Source: Myxococcales bacterium (lineage in GTDB: Bacteria > Myxococcota_A > Polyangia > Polyangiales > Ga0077539). Taken from it: DNA of 64,000 nt. The position numbers were made by a program, and so were the translations under genes. Positions 1 to 8,709 of the stretch are shown here, piece after piece. Position 1 is the stretch's first letter; every line of letters starts with the position of its first letter. Location: assembly GCA_016793325.1 (NCBI GenBank), contig JAEUKI010000006.1, positions 27,056-91,055 on the forward strand, given 5' to 3'. The notes below the pieces were generated by a model. The model searched no databases. It saw only the letters and a program-made list of their open reading frames with translations, and had not been told where the DNA came from.

Positions 1-1
1 C

Positions 2-1069
2 TTCTTCGAGACCGACGACGGCGCGTGCCACCTCGTGCTCGAGCTGCTCGAAGGACACACCGTCGCGCGGCTCGCGTCCGAGGCGTGGGACCGCGGCGAG
101 CTCCCCGTCGAGATCTCCGCGCGGATCATCGCGGACGCGGCGCGAGGACTCTACGCGGCGCACAAGCTCTCGACCGAAGACGGCTCGCCTGCGGGCGTCG
201 TTCATCGCGACGTCTCGCCGTCGAACTTGTTCGTGCTCGAAGAGGGGCTCACAAAGGTCCTCGACTTCGGCGTCGCGCGCGCGCCAGTGTTCGACGACCC
301 CACAGAAGAGCCGCAGTTTCGCGGTCGACGCGCGTACGCCTCGCCCGAGCAGCTCGCGCTCGAGCCGCTCGATGGACGCGCGGACATCTACGCGCTCGGC
401 GGCGTGTTCTGGGAGCTCGTCGTCGGGCAGCGTCTCGTGCGATCGCACAGCGACAAGCAATCGAGCGCGCCCGAGGCCCCGTCCTCCGTCCGGTCGAGCT
501 GTCCGGCGTCGATCGACGCGCTCGTGCTCCGCGCGCTCGCGCCGCGTCGCGAAGACCGCTACGCGACCGCCGAGGCCATGGCCGACGCGATCGAAGCGTG
601 GCTCGCCCGCGAGCACCCTTCGACCACCCACGCCGCGGTGAGCGCCTACCAATCGCGCCTTTTCGCTGGCAGCGCGCCTGCTGCGCCCGCGCCTGCGCCG
701 AGCGTTTCCGAGCCGAAGACGCTCAGCGAGACGCGCGTCGCGTCGATCCTCGGCGTACGGTCCACCCGTCGCGCCGCGTCGATCGCCGTCGTGTCGGTCG
801 TCGCCGTCGGGCTCGTGGTATTCGGCGTGCGCGCGCGCATGCAACGAGCGCGACCCACCGAGCGAGCGCCCGTCGCCGCGCCGATAACACCCCCAACGGT
901 TGCGCCCACGCTCGCCGCGACGAGCACGACGAACGACGCCCCCACCGCAGCGTCCGTCGCTCCGGTCGTGCCGCCCACGAAATCAACTCTTCGACGACGC
1001 CGAACCGAGCGACCGCGCGCCGCAGGCGTCGACTACACCCAACCGCTCGACGACTTCGATGCCAATTGA
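2..1069 (+). CDS. Serine/threonine protein kinase (5' end outside window)
   Basis: C-terminal part of a Hanks-type kinase. The frame is open from base 2, so the start and the P-loop lie upstream; the GTG at 35 is internal. The catalytic loop reads HRDVSPSN, a variant of HRDxxxxN common in myxobacterial kinases, and is followed by VLDFGVARAP (the DFG magnesium site) and an ASPEQ motif in the APE position. After the kinase fold comes a Pro/Ala-rich stretch and a single hydrophobic segment (about bases 778-840), then a low-complexity tail presumably outside the membrane. It is probably a membrane-anchored signalling kinase; its substrate is unknown. The stop overlaps the start of the next gene by 11 bp, so the first three genes likely form an operon. 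Confidence 0.9.
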   Translation, partial: FFETDDGACHLVLELLEGHTVARLASEAWDRGELPVEISARIIADAARGLYAAHKLSTEDGSPAGVVHRDVSPSNLFVLEEGLTKVLDFGVARAPVFDDPTEEPQFRGRRAYASPEQLALEPLDGRADIYALGGVFWELVVGQRLVRSHSDKQSSAPEAPSSVRSSCPASIDALVLRALAPRREDRYATAEAMADAIEAWLAREHPSTTHAAVSAYQSRLFAGSAPAAPAPAPSVSEPKTLSETRVASILGVRSTRRAASIAVVSVVAVGLVVFGVRARMQRARPTERAPVAAPITPPTVAPTLAATSTTNDAPTAASVAPVVPPTKSTLRRRRTERPRAAGVDYTQPLDDFDAN

Positions 1070-1847
1070 ACGCGTCCGCTCGGCAACGCGCGCGCTCTCT
1101 GTGCTCGCAGCATTTGCGCTCGCCGCGACGCCCGCCAGCGCTCAATCAACAAACGGCGCCGAGCCCGACGCCGCGACGCTCTTCGCGCAGGCCCGCGAGC
1201 ACATGCGCGACGGGCGCTGGGCCCTCGCGCGCAACGAGCTCGCCACCGCGTGCGAACGCCAGTGCACGCCCGCGGTCGCGTACAACCTCGCCCTCGCCGA
1301 GCGCGCCCTCGGTCACATTCGCGCCGCTCTCTCTGCGCTCGATCGCTACGAGGCGTTCGTCCGCGAGCAGCGCTCTGCCGACGGAATCGCCCGCGCCACC
1401 GCCTTGCGCGCGGAGCTCGACGCGAGCCTCGCGCGACTCGAATTCGTGTGTCACCCAACGGACGCGACGATCGCCGTCGACGCGGTCGCCCTCGCCTCCG
1501 GCAGTCACGCGCTCGCGGTCGATCCGGGCGAGCACACGATCCGCGCAGAGGCCGCAGGGCACGAACCTTCGTCGCAGTCCATCGCAGTCTCCGCTGGCGA
1601 AACCCGGCGCGTCGAGCTCGCGCTGCGCGCCGTTGCGATCGCGCGTCCGCCAGCGTCGATCCCACCAGCCGCGACCACCGTGCGCGTTCAGCCCCGACGC
1701 GGATCTGCCGTGCCGTGGATCGTCGGAGGCGTGGCGGGAGGCGTCGCGATCACGGTCGCGACCCTCGTGGCGGTCTTCGTGATTCCCGCGCCGCCGTACG
1801 AGGGATCGCTCGGGCTCGTGCGCTTCGGGCCGTCGGGAGCGCAATGA
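1059..1847 (+). CDS. Secreted TPR/PEGA-like protein with C-terminal membrane segment
   Basis: Protein of 262 aa. The ATG at 1059 is chosen because it directly precedes a signal peptide (Arg-rich start, hydrophobic core, cleavage near ASA-Q at residues 24-27); longer in-frame starts would extend into the kinase gene. The mature part has a helical, TPR-like region that includes NLALAERALGHIRAALSALD (about residues 70-90). A PEGA-like beta domain follows (about 130-190, containing DPGEHTIRAEAAGHEP). Near the C-terminus is a strongly hydrophobic stretch (about 218-245) that is probably a membrane anchor. This layout is frequent beside myxobacterial kinases and may form the surface part of a signalling unit. 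Its function is not known. Confidence 0.82.
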   Translation: MPIERVRSATRALSVLAAFALAATPASAQSTNGAEPDAATLFAQAREHMRDGRWALARNELATACERQCTPAVAYNLALAERALGHIRAALSALDRYEAFVREQRSADGIARATALRAELDASLARLEFVCHPTDATIAVDAVALASGSHALAVDPGEHTIRAEAAGHEPSSQSIAVSAGETRRVELALRAVAIARPPASIPPAATTVRVQPRRGSAVPWIVGGVAGGVAITVATLVAVFVIPAPPYEGSLGLVRFGPSGAQ

Positions 1848-2317
1848 AGCGACTCTTCGCGACCCTCGCCCTCGCGTCGCTCACCACGTGCGGACCGCCG
1901 CTCTCGCAGCTCGTGATTCGCATGGACGGAAACTCCGAGTTCGTCGCAGGCCCCGGTCGCATCAGCGGCTTTCAACTCTCGCTCTCGATCGTCGGCCGCC
2001 CCGACGCGCGAACGACGCGCGAGTTTCGCGTGACCCCAAACGGCGCCCCGATTCTGCCGGGCGAAATCGGCGTCGTCCTCGACCCGTGGTTCGAGGGCGC
2101 GACGCTCGAAGCCGAGTTCGCGCTGCTCACCGACGAGACCGCGCTGCCGTCGCGCCAGTACTACCGCGCGGCGTTCGTGCGCTCGGAGGTGCGGACGTTT
2201 CGCGTGTTCATCGACGCCCAGTGCCTCACGTCTTCGGTCGCGTGCGACGCCGAGTCGACGTGCGAGAGATCGCGCTGCGTCCCGCGTCTGCGCGACACGA
2301 CGCCGCTCCGCCGCTGA
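1844..2317 (+). CDS. Putative lipoprotein of unknown function
   Basis: Protein of 157 aa. The ATG overlaps the preceding stop in an ATGA junction, which fixes the start and supports translational coupling. The N-terminus is short and hydrophobic with a lipobox-like LTTCGPP (Cys about residue 16), so a lipid-anchored envelope protein is inferred. The rest is a compact beta-rich domain with a Cys-rich C-terminal section (four Cys between about residues 125 and 146) that may form disulfides. I do not recognise the family. It is last in the kinase/PEGA-protein/lipoprotein unit. Confidence 0.75.
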   Translation: MKRLFATLALASLTTCGPPLSQLVIRMDGNSEFVAGPGRISGFQLSLSIVGRPDARTTREFRVTPNGAPILPGEIGVVLDPWFEGATLEAEFALLTDETALPSRQYYRAAFVRSEVRTFRVFIDAQCLTSSVACDAESTCERSRCVPRLRDTTPLRR

Positions 2318-2402
2318 ATCGCCGTTCATCGCTACCGCGACGCGCGGATCGCGACGCCTTCGCGTGACACGAACGCGACTCGGTCGCGGTACACTTCGCG
2401 CG

Positions 2403-3740
2403 ATGGCGCAGCCACCTCGCCCCAGGCTGTACGACGACCTTCCGCTGACCGAAGGCGTGCGCACAGAACCATCCCGCGCGAAGAAGAGCACGACAGCGCG
2501 GCTGCGGTGGAGCGACGCGCACGGTGAACACAGCGTCGACGTGCGCGACCGCGCGGTGCTCGGCAGCGCTCCGCAGTGCGACATCGTCGTGCGACACCCG
2601 ACCGTCTCGCGGCTGCACGCCGAGCTGTCGTGGCGCGAAGACGGCCTGTGGATTCGCGACGAAGGCAGCACCAACGGAACCGCGATCCAAGGGATCTCGA
2701 TCGTCGAAGCCAACGTCCCCGACGCCTCGGTGATGCGCGTCGGCGCCGTGGACGTGTCCATCGCCTACGTCGCGAGCGACGACGCTCGAGACGACGCAGC
2801 GTCGTTCGCGCCAATGGTGGGCGACACGCCCGTGATGCGCGCGACGTTCGCGCAGCTGTCCCGGCTCGCAACGAGCGACGTCACCGTGCTCATCGAGGGC
2901 GAAACAGGTACGGGAAAGGACCTCGCCGCGCGCGTCCTACACGAGCGATCGAACCGCGCCGACGGCCCTTTCGTCGTGCTCGACTGCGGGTCGCTCACCG
3001 AGTCGTTGCTCGAGAGCGAGCTCTTCGGCTTCGCGCGAGGCGCGTTCACCGGCGCGGTCGCCGCACGTCCGGGCGTCTTCGAAGCCGCGGACCACGGGAC
3101 GCTCTTCATGGACGAGGTCGGCGAGCTGCCTCTCGCCACGCAAGCGCGCCTGTTGCGAGCGCTCGAAAATCGCAGCGTGCGGCGCATCGGCGAGCAACAA
3201 GAGCGCGGCTTCGACGCGCGCGTCGTGTGCGCGACGCACCGTGACCTCCGCGCGATGGTCAACCGCGGCGAGTTTCGCGAGGATCTCTTCTTTCGCATCG
3301 CGGTCGTGTCCGTTCGAATGCCCGCGCTGCGCGAGCGCGCAGGCGACATCGCGGCGCTCGCGAAGCACTTCGTTCCCGCTGCGGAGCAACACCGACTCAC
3401 GCCCGCGGTGCTCGCCGCGCTCGAAGCGCACCTCTGGCCCGGCAACGTGCGCGAGCTCCGCAACGTCCTCGCGCGGCTCGTCGCGCTCGGCGAGCTCCAG
3501 ATCGCGAGCCACGCGTCGCCGAGCAGCCCGCCACCCGAGCGGATCGCGCCGATGCCGACCCTGCCCGACGACGACGCCTCGACGCTCGCAGACGCGCGCG
3601 ACCGCGCGATCGAACGCTTCGAGCGCGAGTGGCTCACGCGCTTGCTCGATCGCCACAAGCACAACGTGACCGTCGCCGCGCAAGCCGCCGGCGTGAACCG
3701 CACGTACCTCCACAAGCTCATCAAGCGCTACGGCTTGTGA
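2403..3740 (+). CDS. FHA-domain sigma-54-dependent transcriptional activator
   Basis: Protein of 445 aa. The ATG at 2403 is preferred to an upstream in-frame codon at 2364 because homology-like sequence begins there. An N-terminal FHA domain (about residues 50-110; SRLH and STNGT motifs) would bind phosphothreonine. The sigma-54 AAA+ domain (about 140-360) has Walker A GETGTGKD, the GAFTGA loop that contacts sigma-54, and Walker B LFMDEVGELP. A Fis-type helix-turn-helix ends the protein. FHA-containing activators of this kind link Ser/Thr kinase output to sigma-54 promoters in myxobacteria, so the kinase two genes upstream is a plausible partner (inference). There is no receiver domain. An 85-bp gap separates it from the lipoprotein gene. 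Confidence 0.93.
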   Translation: MAQPPRPRLYDDLPLTEGVRTEPSRAKKSTTARLRWSDAHGEHSVDVRDRAVLGSAPQCDIVVRHPTVSRLHAELSWREDGLWIRDEGSTNGTAIQGISIVEANVPDASVMRVGAVDVSIAYVASDDARDDAASFAPMVGDTPVMRATFAQLSRLATSDVTVLIEGETGTGKDLAARVLHERSNRADGPFVVLDCGSLTESLLESELFGFARGAFTGAVAARPGVFEAADHGTLFMDEVGELPLATQARLLRALENRSVRRIGEQQERGFDARVVCATHRDLRAMVNRGEFREDLFFRIAVVSVRMPALRERAGDIAALAKHFVPAAEQHRLTPAVLAALEAHLWPGNVRELRNVLARLVALGELQIASHASPSSPPPERIAPMPTLPDDDASTLADARDRAIERFEREWLTRLLDRHKHNVTVAAQAAGVNRTYLHKLIKRYGL

Positions 3741-3806
3741 CCGTTCGCGGGGCAAATCGCAGTCCGAAGCGTCACGAATCACCATCATCGGCGATGGGGG
3801 CGACGC

Positions 3807-4448
3807 ATGAACGCCTCTGCTCCTCACGGGCCGCGTCGCACATCGATGTCGCTGATCGCCGCGAGCACGATCGCCGGACTCGCGATCTGCATCTCCGCCG
3901 TTTGGAACGATTGTGCGATGTGTCGCGTGCTCGACGCAGCGGGAATCGATCGCGACGTGCGCCCGAGCGACGCGGGCTACGACGACGTCGATCTCGCGGA
4001 GCTGGTCGGCTCTCGAGCGACGCTCGGCGCGTTGCGACTGCGCATTCAGTGCCCAGAGCCCGTCCCACGAAATCAACCGCCGTCGCTCGAGTATCGCGTC
4101 GCTCGGTCGCTCGCCTCGAAGGTGACGGCGCCGTGCGTGCAGTGGTTTGCGCCAGACCCTCTGCGACCGCCGCTCGATGAAATGCCTCGAGTGGGACTGC
4201 GAGCCTTTGAGCGCGCCGTGGAGGCCGCGCTCGCCGAACACCTCCACCAGACGACATGCCCGCCCGACTGCACGCTCGAACCAGCGGAATCAGCGCAGCG
4301 AGCGGCGCGTCTGTCGCTCGGGGTCGAACACCTGATGGCGGGCTCCATTGACGCGCTCGCGAGCTCATGGCGCACGGTCGAGGATCGTGGGTTCGAGCGC
4401 AGGCCGCGCCGGACGCGTCGTCGGGCGCCACGATCGAGCGAGCGTTGA
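3807..4448 (+). CDS. Hypothetical membrane-anchored or secreted protein
   Basis: Protein of 213 aa with the strong G/C third-position bias of its neighbours, which supports real coding. The N-terminus has a hydrophobic stretch (about residues 14-32) after a basic start, so it is either a signal anchor or a signal peptide; an internal ATG at 3846 would also keep it. Several Cys residues (including CAMC near 37-40 and CPPDC near 150) suggest a disulfide-rich extracytoplasmic domain. The C-terminal 20 residues are Arg-rich. No family recognised. It lies 66 bp after the sigma-54 activator and just before the tmRNA terminator. Confidence 0.6.
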   Translation: MNASAPHGPRRTSMSLIAASTIAGLAICISAVWNDCAMCRVLDAAGIDRDVRPSDAGYDDVDLAELVGSRATLGALRLRIQCPEPVPRNQPPSLEYRVARSLASKVTAPCVQWFAPDPLRPPLDEMPRVGLRAFERAVEAALAEHLHQTTCPPDCTLEPAESAQRAARLSLGVEHLMAGSIDALASSWRTVEDRGFERRPRRTRRRAPRSSER

Positions 4449-4543
4449 TTCGCGCACGCTCGCCGAAGCGCACGAGAACGAACGCCTCGGCCGAGCAACG
4501 CTCGCGGCGAGCGGACGCGGCCGACGAATCCATGGCCGGGAGA

Positions 4544-4581
4544 AACGCAAACGGCCTGGAGAATTCCAAGCCGTTTGCGTT
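4544..4581 (-). terminator. Intrinsic terminator of ssrA
   Basis: Perfect 12-bp inverted repeat (arms 4544-4555 and 4570-4581, core cgcaaacgg/ccgtttgcg) with a 14-nt loop that can itself pair weakly. It lies 6 nt beyond the tmRNA 3' end, and read on the minus strand it is followed by TTTCTC, a short U-rich tract. This is the expected position and shape for an ssrA terminator. Confidence 0.75.
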
Positions 4582-4586
4582 GATGG

Positions 4587-4945
4587 GGGTGGAGGCGCCG
4601 GGAGTCGAACCCGGGTCCGCAAGCGTTCCGGTTCAGCGTCTACGGAACCTAGTCTGTCTTTTGTTTCACCCGCGAAGTCGCCGACAGACAGGCTCCCTCG
4701 CAGGCAATCACTCCTTTATCTTTCTCCCAGGTCGGCGTGCGGTCCCTGGAAGGCATCCTGTTCTTTGGCGCCTCGTCGAAGAGTACAGGCGGACTCTTCG
4801 GGAGACGTCTCACACGCTAATTAGGCGGCGAGAGCGAGAGCGTTGTCGTTCGCTTCTCTGTTTGATCGTGTTGCTTGAGCCGTCACGATCATCGGCTGTC
4901 ACGCTGCTGAACCTTCACAACCCACGTCGAAACCGTATCGCCCCC
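4587..4945 (-). ncRNA. ssrA: Transfer-messenger RNA (tmRNA)
   Basis: Both ends of the tRNA-like domain are visible. The 5' end on the minus strand is GGGGGCGATACGGTTTCGAC, and the 3' end carries the T arm (GGGTTCGACTCCC) and the acceptor strand CGCCTCC. These pair as a 7-bp acceptor stem with one G-U pair, followed by discriminator A. The expected CCA is written CCC (bases 4587-4589), so the terminal A appears not to be encoded. The tag reading frame at 4821-4853 gives ANDNALALAA followed by TAA. The length of about 356-359 nt is normal. It rescues stalled ribosomes and tags their products for proteolysis. Confidence 0.95.
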
Positions 4946-4965
4946 ATTGGCGAAACGTGCCGCGG

Positions 4966-4993
4966 AGGATAAGCACCAGCCCTCGCGCGTCAA
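4966..4993 (-). promoter_or_regulatory. Sigma-70-type promoter for ssrA
   Basis: On the minus strand TTGACG (4993-4988) is followed after 16 bp by TATCCT (4971-4966). The mature tmRNA 5' end lies 20 nt past the -10, which leaves a short leader for processing. The match to the -35 consensus is 5 of 6 and to the -10 is 4 of 6. Confidence 0.6.
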
Positions 4994-5045
4994 CCAATTA
5001 ACCCTTCGGGCGACGCTCAACCGCTCACCCGAGCGCAACGCAACC

Positions 5046-6659
5046 ATGGCTGATCCATCCTTCGCTCACGCGCCCCGGCGCACGTTCGCAATCATCTCGC
5101 ACCCCGACGCGGGCAAGACCACGCTCACCGAGAAGCTCCTGCTCTACGGCGGAGCGATCCACCTCGCCGGAGCCGTCAAGTCCAACAAGGCTCGCCGCGC
5201 GGCGACCTCCGACTGGATGGAGATCGAGAAGCAGCGCGGAATCTCCGTGACGTCCAGCGTGATGCAGTTCGTCTACGAGGGCACGCGGTTCAACCTCCTC
5301 GACACGCCCGGTCACCAGGACTTCAGCGAAGACACGTATCGAACGCTCACCGCTGCGGACTGTGCGGTCATGCTCATCGACGCCGCCAAGGGCGTCGAGA
5401 CGCAGACGCGGAAGCTCTTTCAGGTGTGTCGCATGCGCAACACGCCGATCGTCACGTTCATCAACAAGCTCGACCGGCCCGGCCAAGACCCGTTCGACCT
5501 GATGACCGAGATCGAAAACCTCCTGGGAATTCGCTGCACGCCCGTCACCTGGCCCATCGGCTCGGGCGACGAGTTCAAGGGCGTCTACGACCGGCGCACC
5601 AAGAAGATCCACCTCTTCGAAGAGCAAGCGAAGGGCTCGTCCATCGCCGAAGAGACTGTCGTCGACATGACCGACCCGCGCTTGCCCGAGATCGTCGGCG
5701 AGCGGCTGTGGAAGCAGCTGCACGACGAGATCGAGCTGCTCGACGGCGCGGCGGACGGCTTCGACTTGGGCGCGTTTCAGCGCGGCGACTCGATCTCGCC
5801 CGTGTTCTTCGGCAGCGCGATGAACAACTTCGGCGTCGGCCCCTTCTTGCATCACTTCATCGCGATGGCGCCCGAGCCGGGCGCGCGCAAAGCCGACGAC
5901 GGCCTCGTCGAGCCCGAGGACAAAGAGTTCACGGCTTTTGTGTTCAAGATTCAAGCGAACATGGACAAAGCGCACCGCGATCGCATCGCGTTTCTGCGCG
6001 TGTGCAGCGGTCGCTACGACGGCGGCATGAAGGTCTTTCACGTGCGGCTCGGCAAAGAGCTGCGCCTGTCGCGGCCGCAGCAGTTCATGGCGCAAGAGCG
6101 CACCGCGGTCGAAGAGGCTTTTCCCGGGGATATTCTCGGCGTGTTCGACCCGGGCAACCTACGCATCGGCGACACGCTCACGCAGGGCAGCTCGCGCATG
6201 TTCGAGGGCGTCCCGCGGTTTTCGCCGGAGCACTTCGCGCGCCTTCGCGTGAAGGACCCGATGAAGCGAAAGCAGTTCATCGCGGGCCTCGAGCAGCTCG
6301 TCGAAGAGGGCACGGTCCAAGCCTTCACGGTGAAGGGCAACGAGAAGGACCCGATCCTCGGCGTCGTCGGAGCGCTCCAGTTCGAAGTGCTCAAGTACCG
6401 CATGGAGAACGAGTACGGCGCCCCCGTCGAGCTCGACTCGCTGCCCTTTACGCACGCCCGCTGGGTGACCGGCGAAGACGCCTCACCCGAAGCCCTCGAC
6501 CGCGCGCGCTACGGAACGTGCGTGTACGACCAAGACGGCGCCCCCGTCGCGCTCTTCAAGAGCGAGTGGGAGCTCGCGTCCGCCGAGCGCGACTACCCGA
6601 AGTGGACCTTCCACCCCGCAGCGCCCATGCGCAAAGCAACGGTCGTCGCGAAAAAATAG
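5046..6659 (+). CDS. prfC: Peptide chain release factor 3
   Basis: Protein of 537 aa (family about 525-540). RF3 is a GTPase that removes RF1/RF2 from the ribosome after peptide release. All G motifs are present: P-loop SHPDAGKTT (about residues 18-26), switch I EKQRGISVTSSV, G3 DTPGHQDF and G4 NKLDR. The long C-terminal half continues the RF3 pattern to the end. The ATG at 5046 is chosen because the in-frame extension back to 4947 would run into the ssrA promoter and shows no homology. It is transcribed away from ssrA across a roughly 100-bp divergent intergenic region, which pairs two ribosome-release and rescue functions. The stop is 1 nt from the stop of the next, convergent gene. Confidence 0.97.
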   Translation: MADPSFAHAPRRTFAIISHPDAGKTTLTEKLLLYGGAIHLAGAVKSNKARRAATSDWMEIEKQRGISVTSSVMQFVYEGTRFNLLDTPGHQDFSEDTYRTLTAADCAVMLIDAAKGVETQTRKLFQVCRMRNTPIVTFINKLDRPGQDPFDLMTEIENLLGIRCTPVTWPIGSGDEFKGVYDRRTKKIHLFEEQAKGSSIAEETVVDMTDPRLPEIVGERLWKQLHDEIELLDGAADGFDLGAFQRGDSISPVFFGSAMNNFGVGPFLHHFIAMAPEPGARKADDGLVEPEDKEFTAFVFKIQANMDKAHRDRIAFLRVCSGRYDGGMKVFHVRLGKELRLSRPQQFMAQERTAVEEAFPGDILGVFDPGNLRIGDTLTQGSSRMFEGVPRFSPEHFARLRVKDPMKRKQFIAGLEQLVEEGTVQAFTVKGNEKDPILGVVGALQFEVLKYRMENEYGAPVELDSLPFTHARWVTGEDASPEALDRARYGTCVYDQDGAPVALFKSEWELASAERDYPKWTFHPAAPMRKATVVAKK

Positions 6660-6660
6660 C

Positions 6661-7740
6661 TCACCACGGGCAGCCCGTTCGGCGGCGAAGCGCGCCGACC
6701 TCGTCGACGAGAAGCTCGCTCGAAGCAACGGATTCGCGGGGCCGCTCGAGCGCGCAGAACGCAGCACGCTGACCGCTCGCGGCCTCGACGAAGAGCGCCA
6801 TCGCCGCGCGCAGCGTGGCTTCGTCACTCGCTCCGCTCAGGAGCACGGCGCGCAAAAACTCACGAACGAGCCCCTCTGCGCGCGGCGCGATGTCCGCGCG
6901 AAACGCCGCGATCAACGCTGCCTCGCTCGCGCCGCCCTCGGCCATCGCGCTGCCGATTTGAAACACCGCGTCGCGTTCGAGCTCCCTGGCGCTCGGCTCG
7001 CGAAGCACCAGCCGCGCGAGCTCGACCGACTCGTCGTACCGGCGCTCGATGTACGCGATCTGCGACAAGTTGAGCTGCGCAACCGCGCGCACGGCGGGAG
7101 TTCCGAGCCGCGCCGCCTGTTCGAGCGACGCCTTCGCCTCCTCGAATCGTCGCCGAAACGCAAACGCGACCCCGAGCCCGAGGTGCGCCTCCCCCACCTG
7201 CGAATGGCCATGAAATCGCCGAACAAACTCCGCGTACGGCCCGTCTGCGTCTCGCGCCCACTGCGCCAAACGCCCTCCCAGCTCGAGGAGCACCGCTGGC
7301 GCTTCGGGCGCGTTCGGCTCGAGTCGAAGCGCGCGCTGCGCACAGGACACAGCGAACTCCATCGCGTGATCCATGCGCTCGAGGCTCGCGCGTCGCTCGG
7401 CGTCTCGCTGCGCGATCGCGTCGGGCTCGCGGACCAGCGCGCCGTTGTTCTCGACCCACATAATCATGTTGGGCTCGAACGGAGCCATCCGCGCGCGCGC
7501 CTCGTCGGCGAACGCGAAGCTCCACGCCATCGCTCGTCGAAGGTGCGCTGCGCGCTGCGGATCGCTCGTCCCGATCGCACGAACGAACGCAATCACGCCG
7601 CTCATGTCGCGAGGCCGCTCGGGCACGTTCGCTGCGCCCTGCGCTGCGATCGCGGGCCTCGGTCGCGCGACGGTCCTCGGAGCCGTTGCGCACGCCGCGA
7701 CGAGCGCCGCGATCACCGTCATCCCCATCGCGCGCTTCAT
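6661..7740 (-). CDS. TPR-containing lipoprotein
   Basis: Protein of 359 aa. The N-terminus has a lipoprotein signal ending in the lipobox VAAC (Cys about residue 16). The body is alpha-helical with TPR-like repeats (for example VGEAHLGLGVAFAFRRRFEE and LNLSQIAYIERRYDESVELA), suggesting a protein-interaction scaffold in the periplasm or outer membrane. The ATG at 7740 overlaps the stop of the upstream hydrolase gene (ATGA), so the two are co-transcribed. The gene converges on prfC with a 1-nt gap. Exact role unknown. Confidence 0.82.
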   Translation of the reverse strand: MKRAMGMTVIAALVAACATAPRTVARPRPAIAAQGAANVPERPRDMSGVIAFVRAIGTSDPQRAAHLRRAMAWSFAFADEARARMAPFEPNMIMWVENNGALVREPDAIAQRDAERRASLERMDHAMEFAVSCAQRALRLEPNAPEAPAVLLELGGRLAQWARDADGPYAEFVRRFHGHSQVGEAHLGLGVAFAFRRRFEEAKASLEQAARLGTPAVRAVAQLNLSQIAYIERRYDESVELARLVLREPSARELERDAVFQIGSAMAEGGASEAALIAAFRADIAPRAEGLVREFLRAVLLSGASDEATLRAAMALFVEAASGQRAAFCALERPRESVASSELLVDEVGALRRRTGCPW

Positions 7741-8633
7741 CGCTCGACCCTCGCGAAGAACGCGTTCAGCGCCGACGCGAAGCGCCCCGGGTCCTCGACC
7801 ATCGGATAGTGCCCCACGCGGTCGAGGCGAACGAGCTCGGCGCCAGGAATTTCTCTCGCCAAACGCTCGCCGATCGCCATCACCGCGACCGGGTCGCGCT
7901 CGCCCCACAAAATCAAGCTCGGCAGCTCGAGCCGCCCGAGCGGAGGCAGCCACACCCCCGCCTTCTCGTAGCGCTCGTCGATGTACCGGATGATCGCCGG
8001 CAGTCGCTTGCGCCCATCGCCAGCGCACAAGAGCTCCCACATCGCGTCGAGCTCCTCGGCAGGAACGGACCCCGCGCGGCCGAAGATCCTGCGCAATTGC
8101 AGGCCGAACACGGCGCGCGACCCCGCGCTCGCGAAGAGCGGCCCGAGCACCGGGTGCCGCAGCAAGCGCTGCGACGGCGTGAGCTTCGCCATCTCGATGA
8201 ACACGCTCCCGTTCGAGAGCGTGACGCTTTCGAACGCCACGGGCAGCGCGCTCTTCTCGCGCCGAGCCAACATCGCGCACGCCACCGAGGTCCCCATGTC
8301 GTGCGCGACCAGGTGTCCCTTCGAGACGCCGAGCTTCGCCCAGAGCTCGAGCATCACGTCCGCCTGCGCCTCGAGCGAGTACGAGTAGGCCTCGGGCTTC
8401 GATGACAGGCCGTAGCCCGGCATGTCCGCGACGATCACCCGCCTGCGCTTGGTCAGCTCGGGCAAAACCGCGCTCCAGTCGTAGCCGCTCGTCGGAAATC
8501 CGTGCAGCACGAGCACGCACGGACCCTCACCTTCGTCGACGACGAACACCTCGTGCGGCCCGACGCGCACCGTTCGGCCCCTCGCCCGCCATCGCTCGAC
8601 CCACTGCGAACCGCTCATCGAACGCAAGAACAT
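7737..8633 (-). CDS. Alpha/beta hydrolase, haloalkane-dehalogenase/epoxide-hydrolase type
   Basis: Protein of 298 aa. It shows an alpha/beta-hydrolase core with oxyanion motif LHGFPTSGYDW (about residues 44-54) and nucleophile elbow AHDMGTS, in which Asp replaces the usual Ser. It also has an acid in GERDP and the catalytic His in VGHYPMVEDP near the C-terminus. An Asp nucleophile places it near haloalkane dehalogenases and epoxide hydrolases, although those usually read HDWG rather than HDMG, so the substrate is uncertain. The ATG at 8633 is the longest start; a second Met at residue 6 is also possible. It overlaps the downstream lipoprotein gene by 4 bp. Confidence 0.85.
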   Translation of the reverse strand: MFLRSMSGSQWVERWRARGRTVRVGPHEVFVVDEGEGPCVLVLHGFPTSGYDWSAVLPELTKRRRVIVADMPGYGLSSKPEAYSYSLEAQADVMLELWAKLGVSKGHLVAHDMGTSVACAMLARREKSALPVAFESVTLSNGSVFIEMAKLTPSQRLLRHPVLGPLFASAGSRAVFGLQLRRIFGRAGSVPAEELDAMWELLCAGDGRKRLPAIIRYIDERYEKAGVWLPPLGRLELPSLILWGERDPVAVMAIGERLAREIPGAELVRLDRVGHYPMVEDPGRFASALNAFFARVER

Positions 8634-8709
8634 ACGCCGAGCAGCGCTCGACCGCGCGAGTTCGACGAGCCGCTGTCGCGACGCAGACCCGTGCTATCGT
8701 CCGATCACT

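Noticed and set aside
4365..4622. Short open frames over the tmRNA 3' end
   Set aside because: They read through the tRNA-like domain; apparent peptides such as TRVRLPAPPPPS are typical tRNA/tmRNA artefacts.
4947..5045. Upstream extension of prfC
   Set aside because: The extra 33 codons overlap the ssrA promoter and lack homology; the ATG at 5046 matches the start of RF3.
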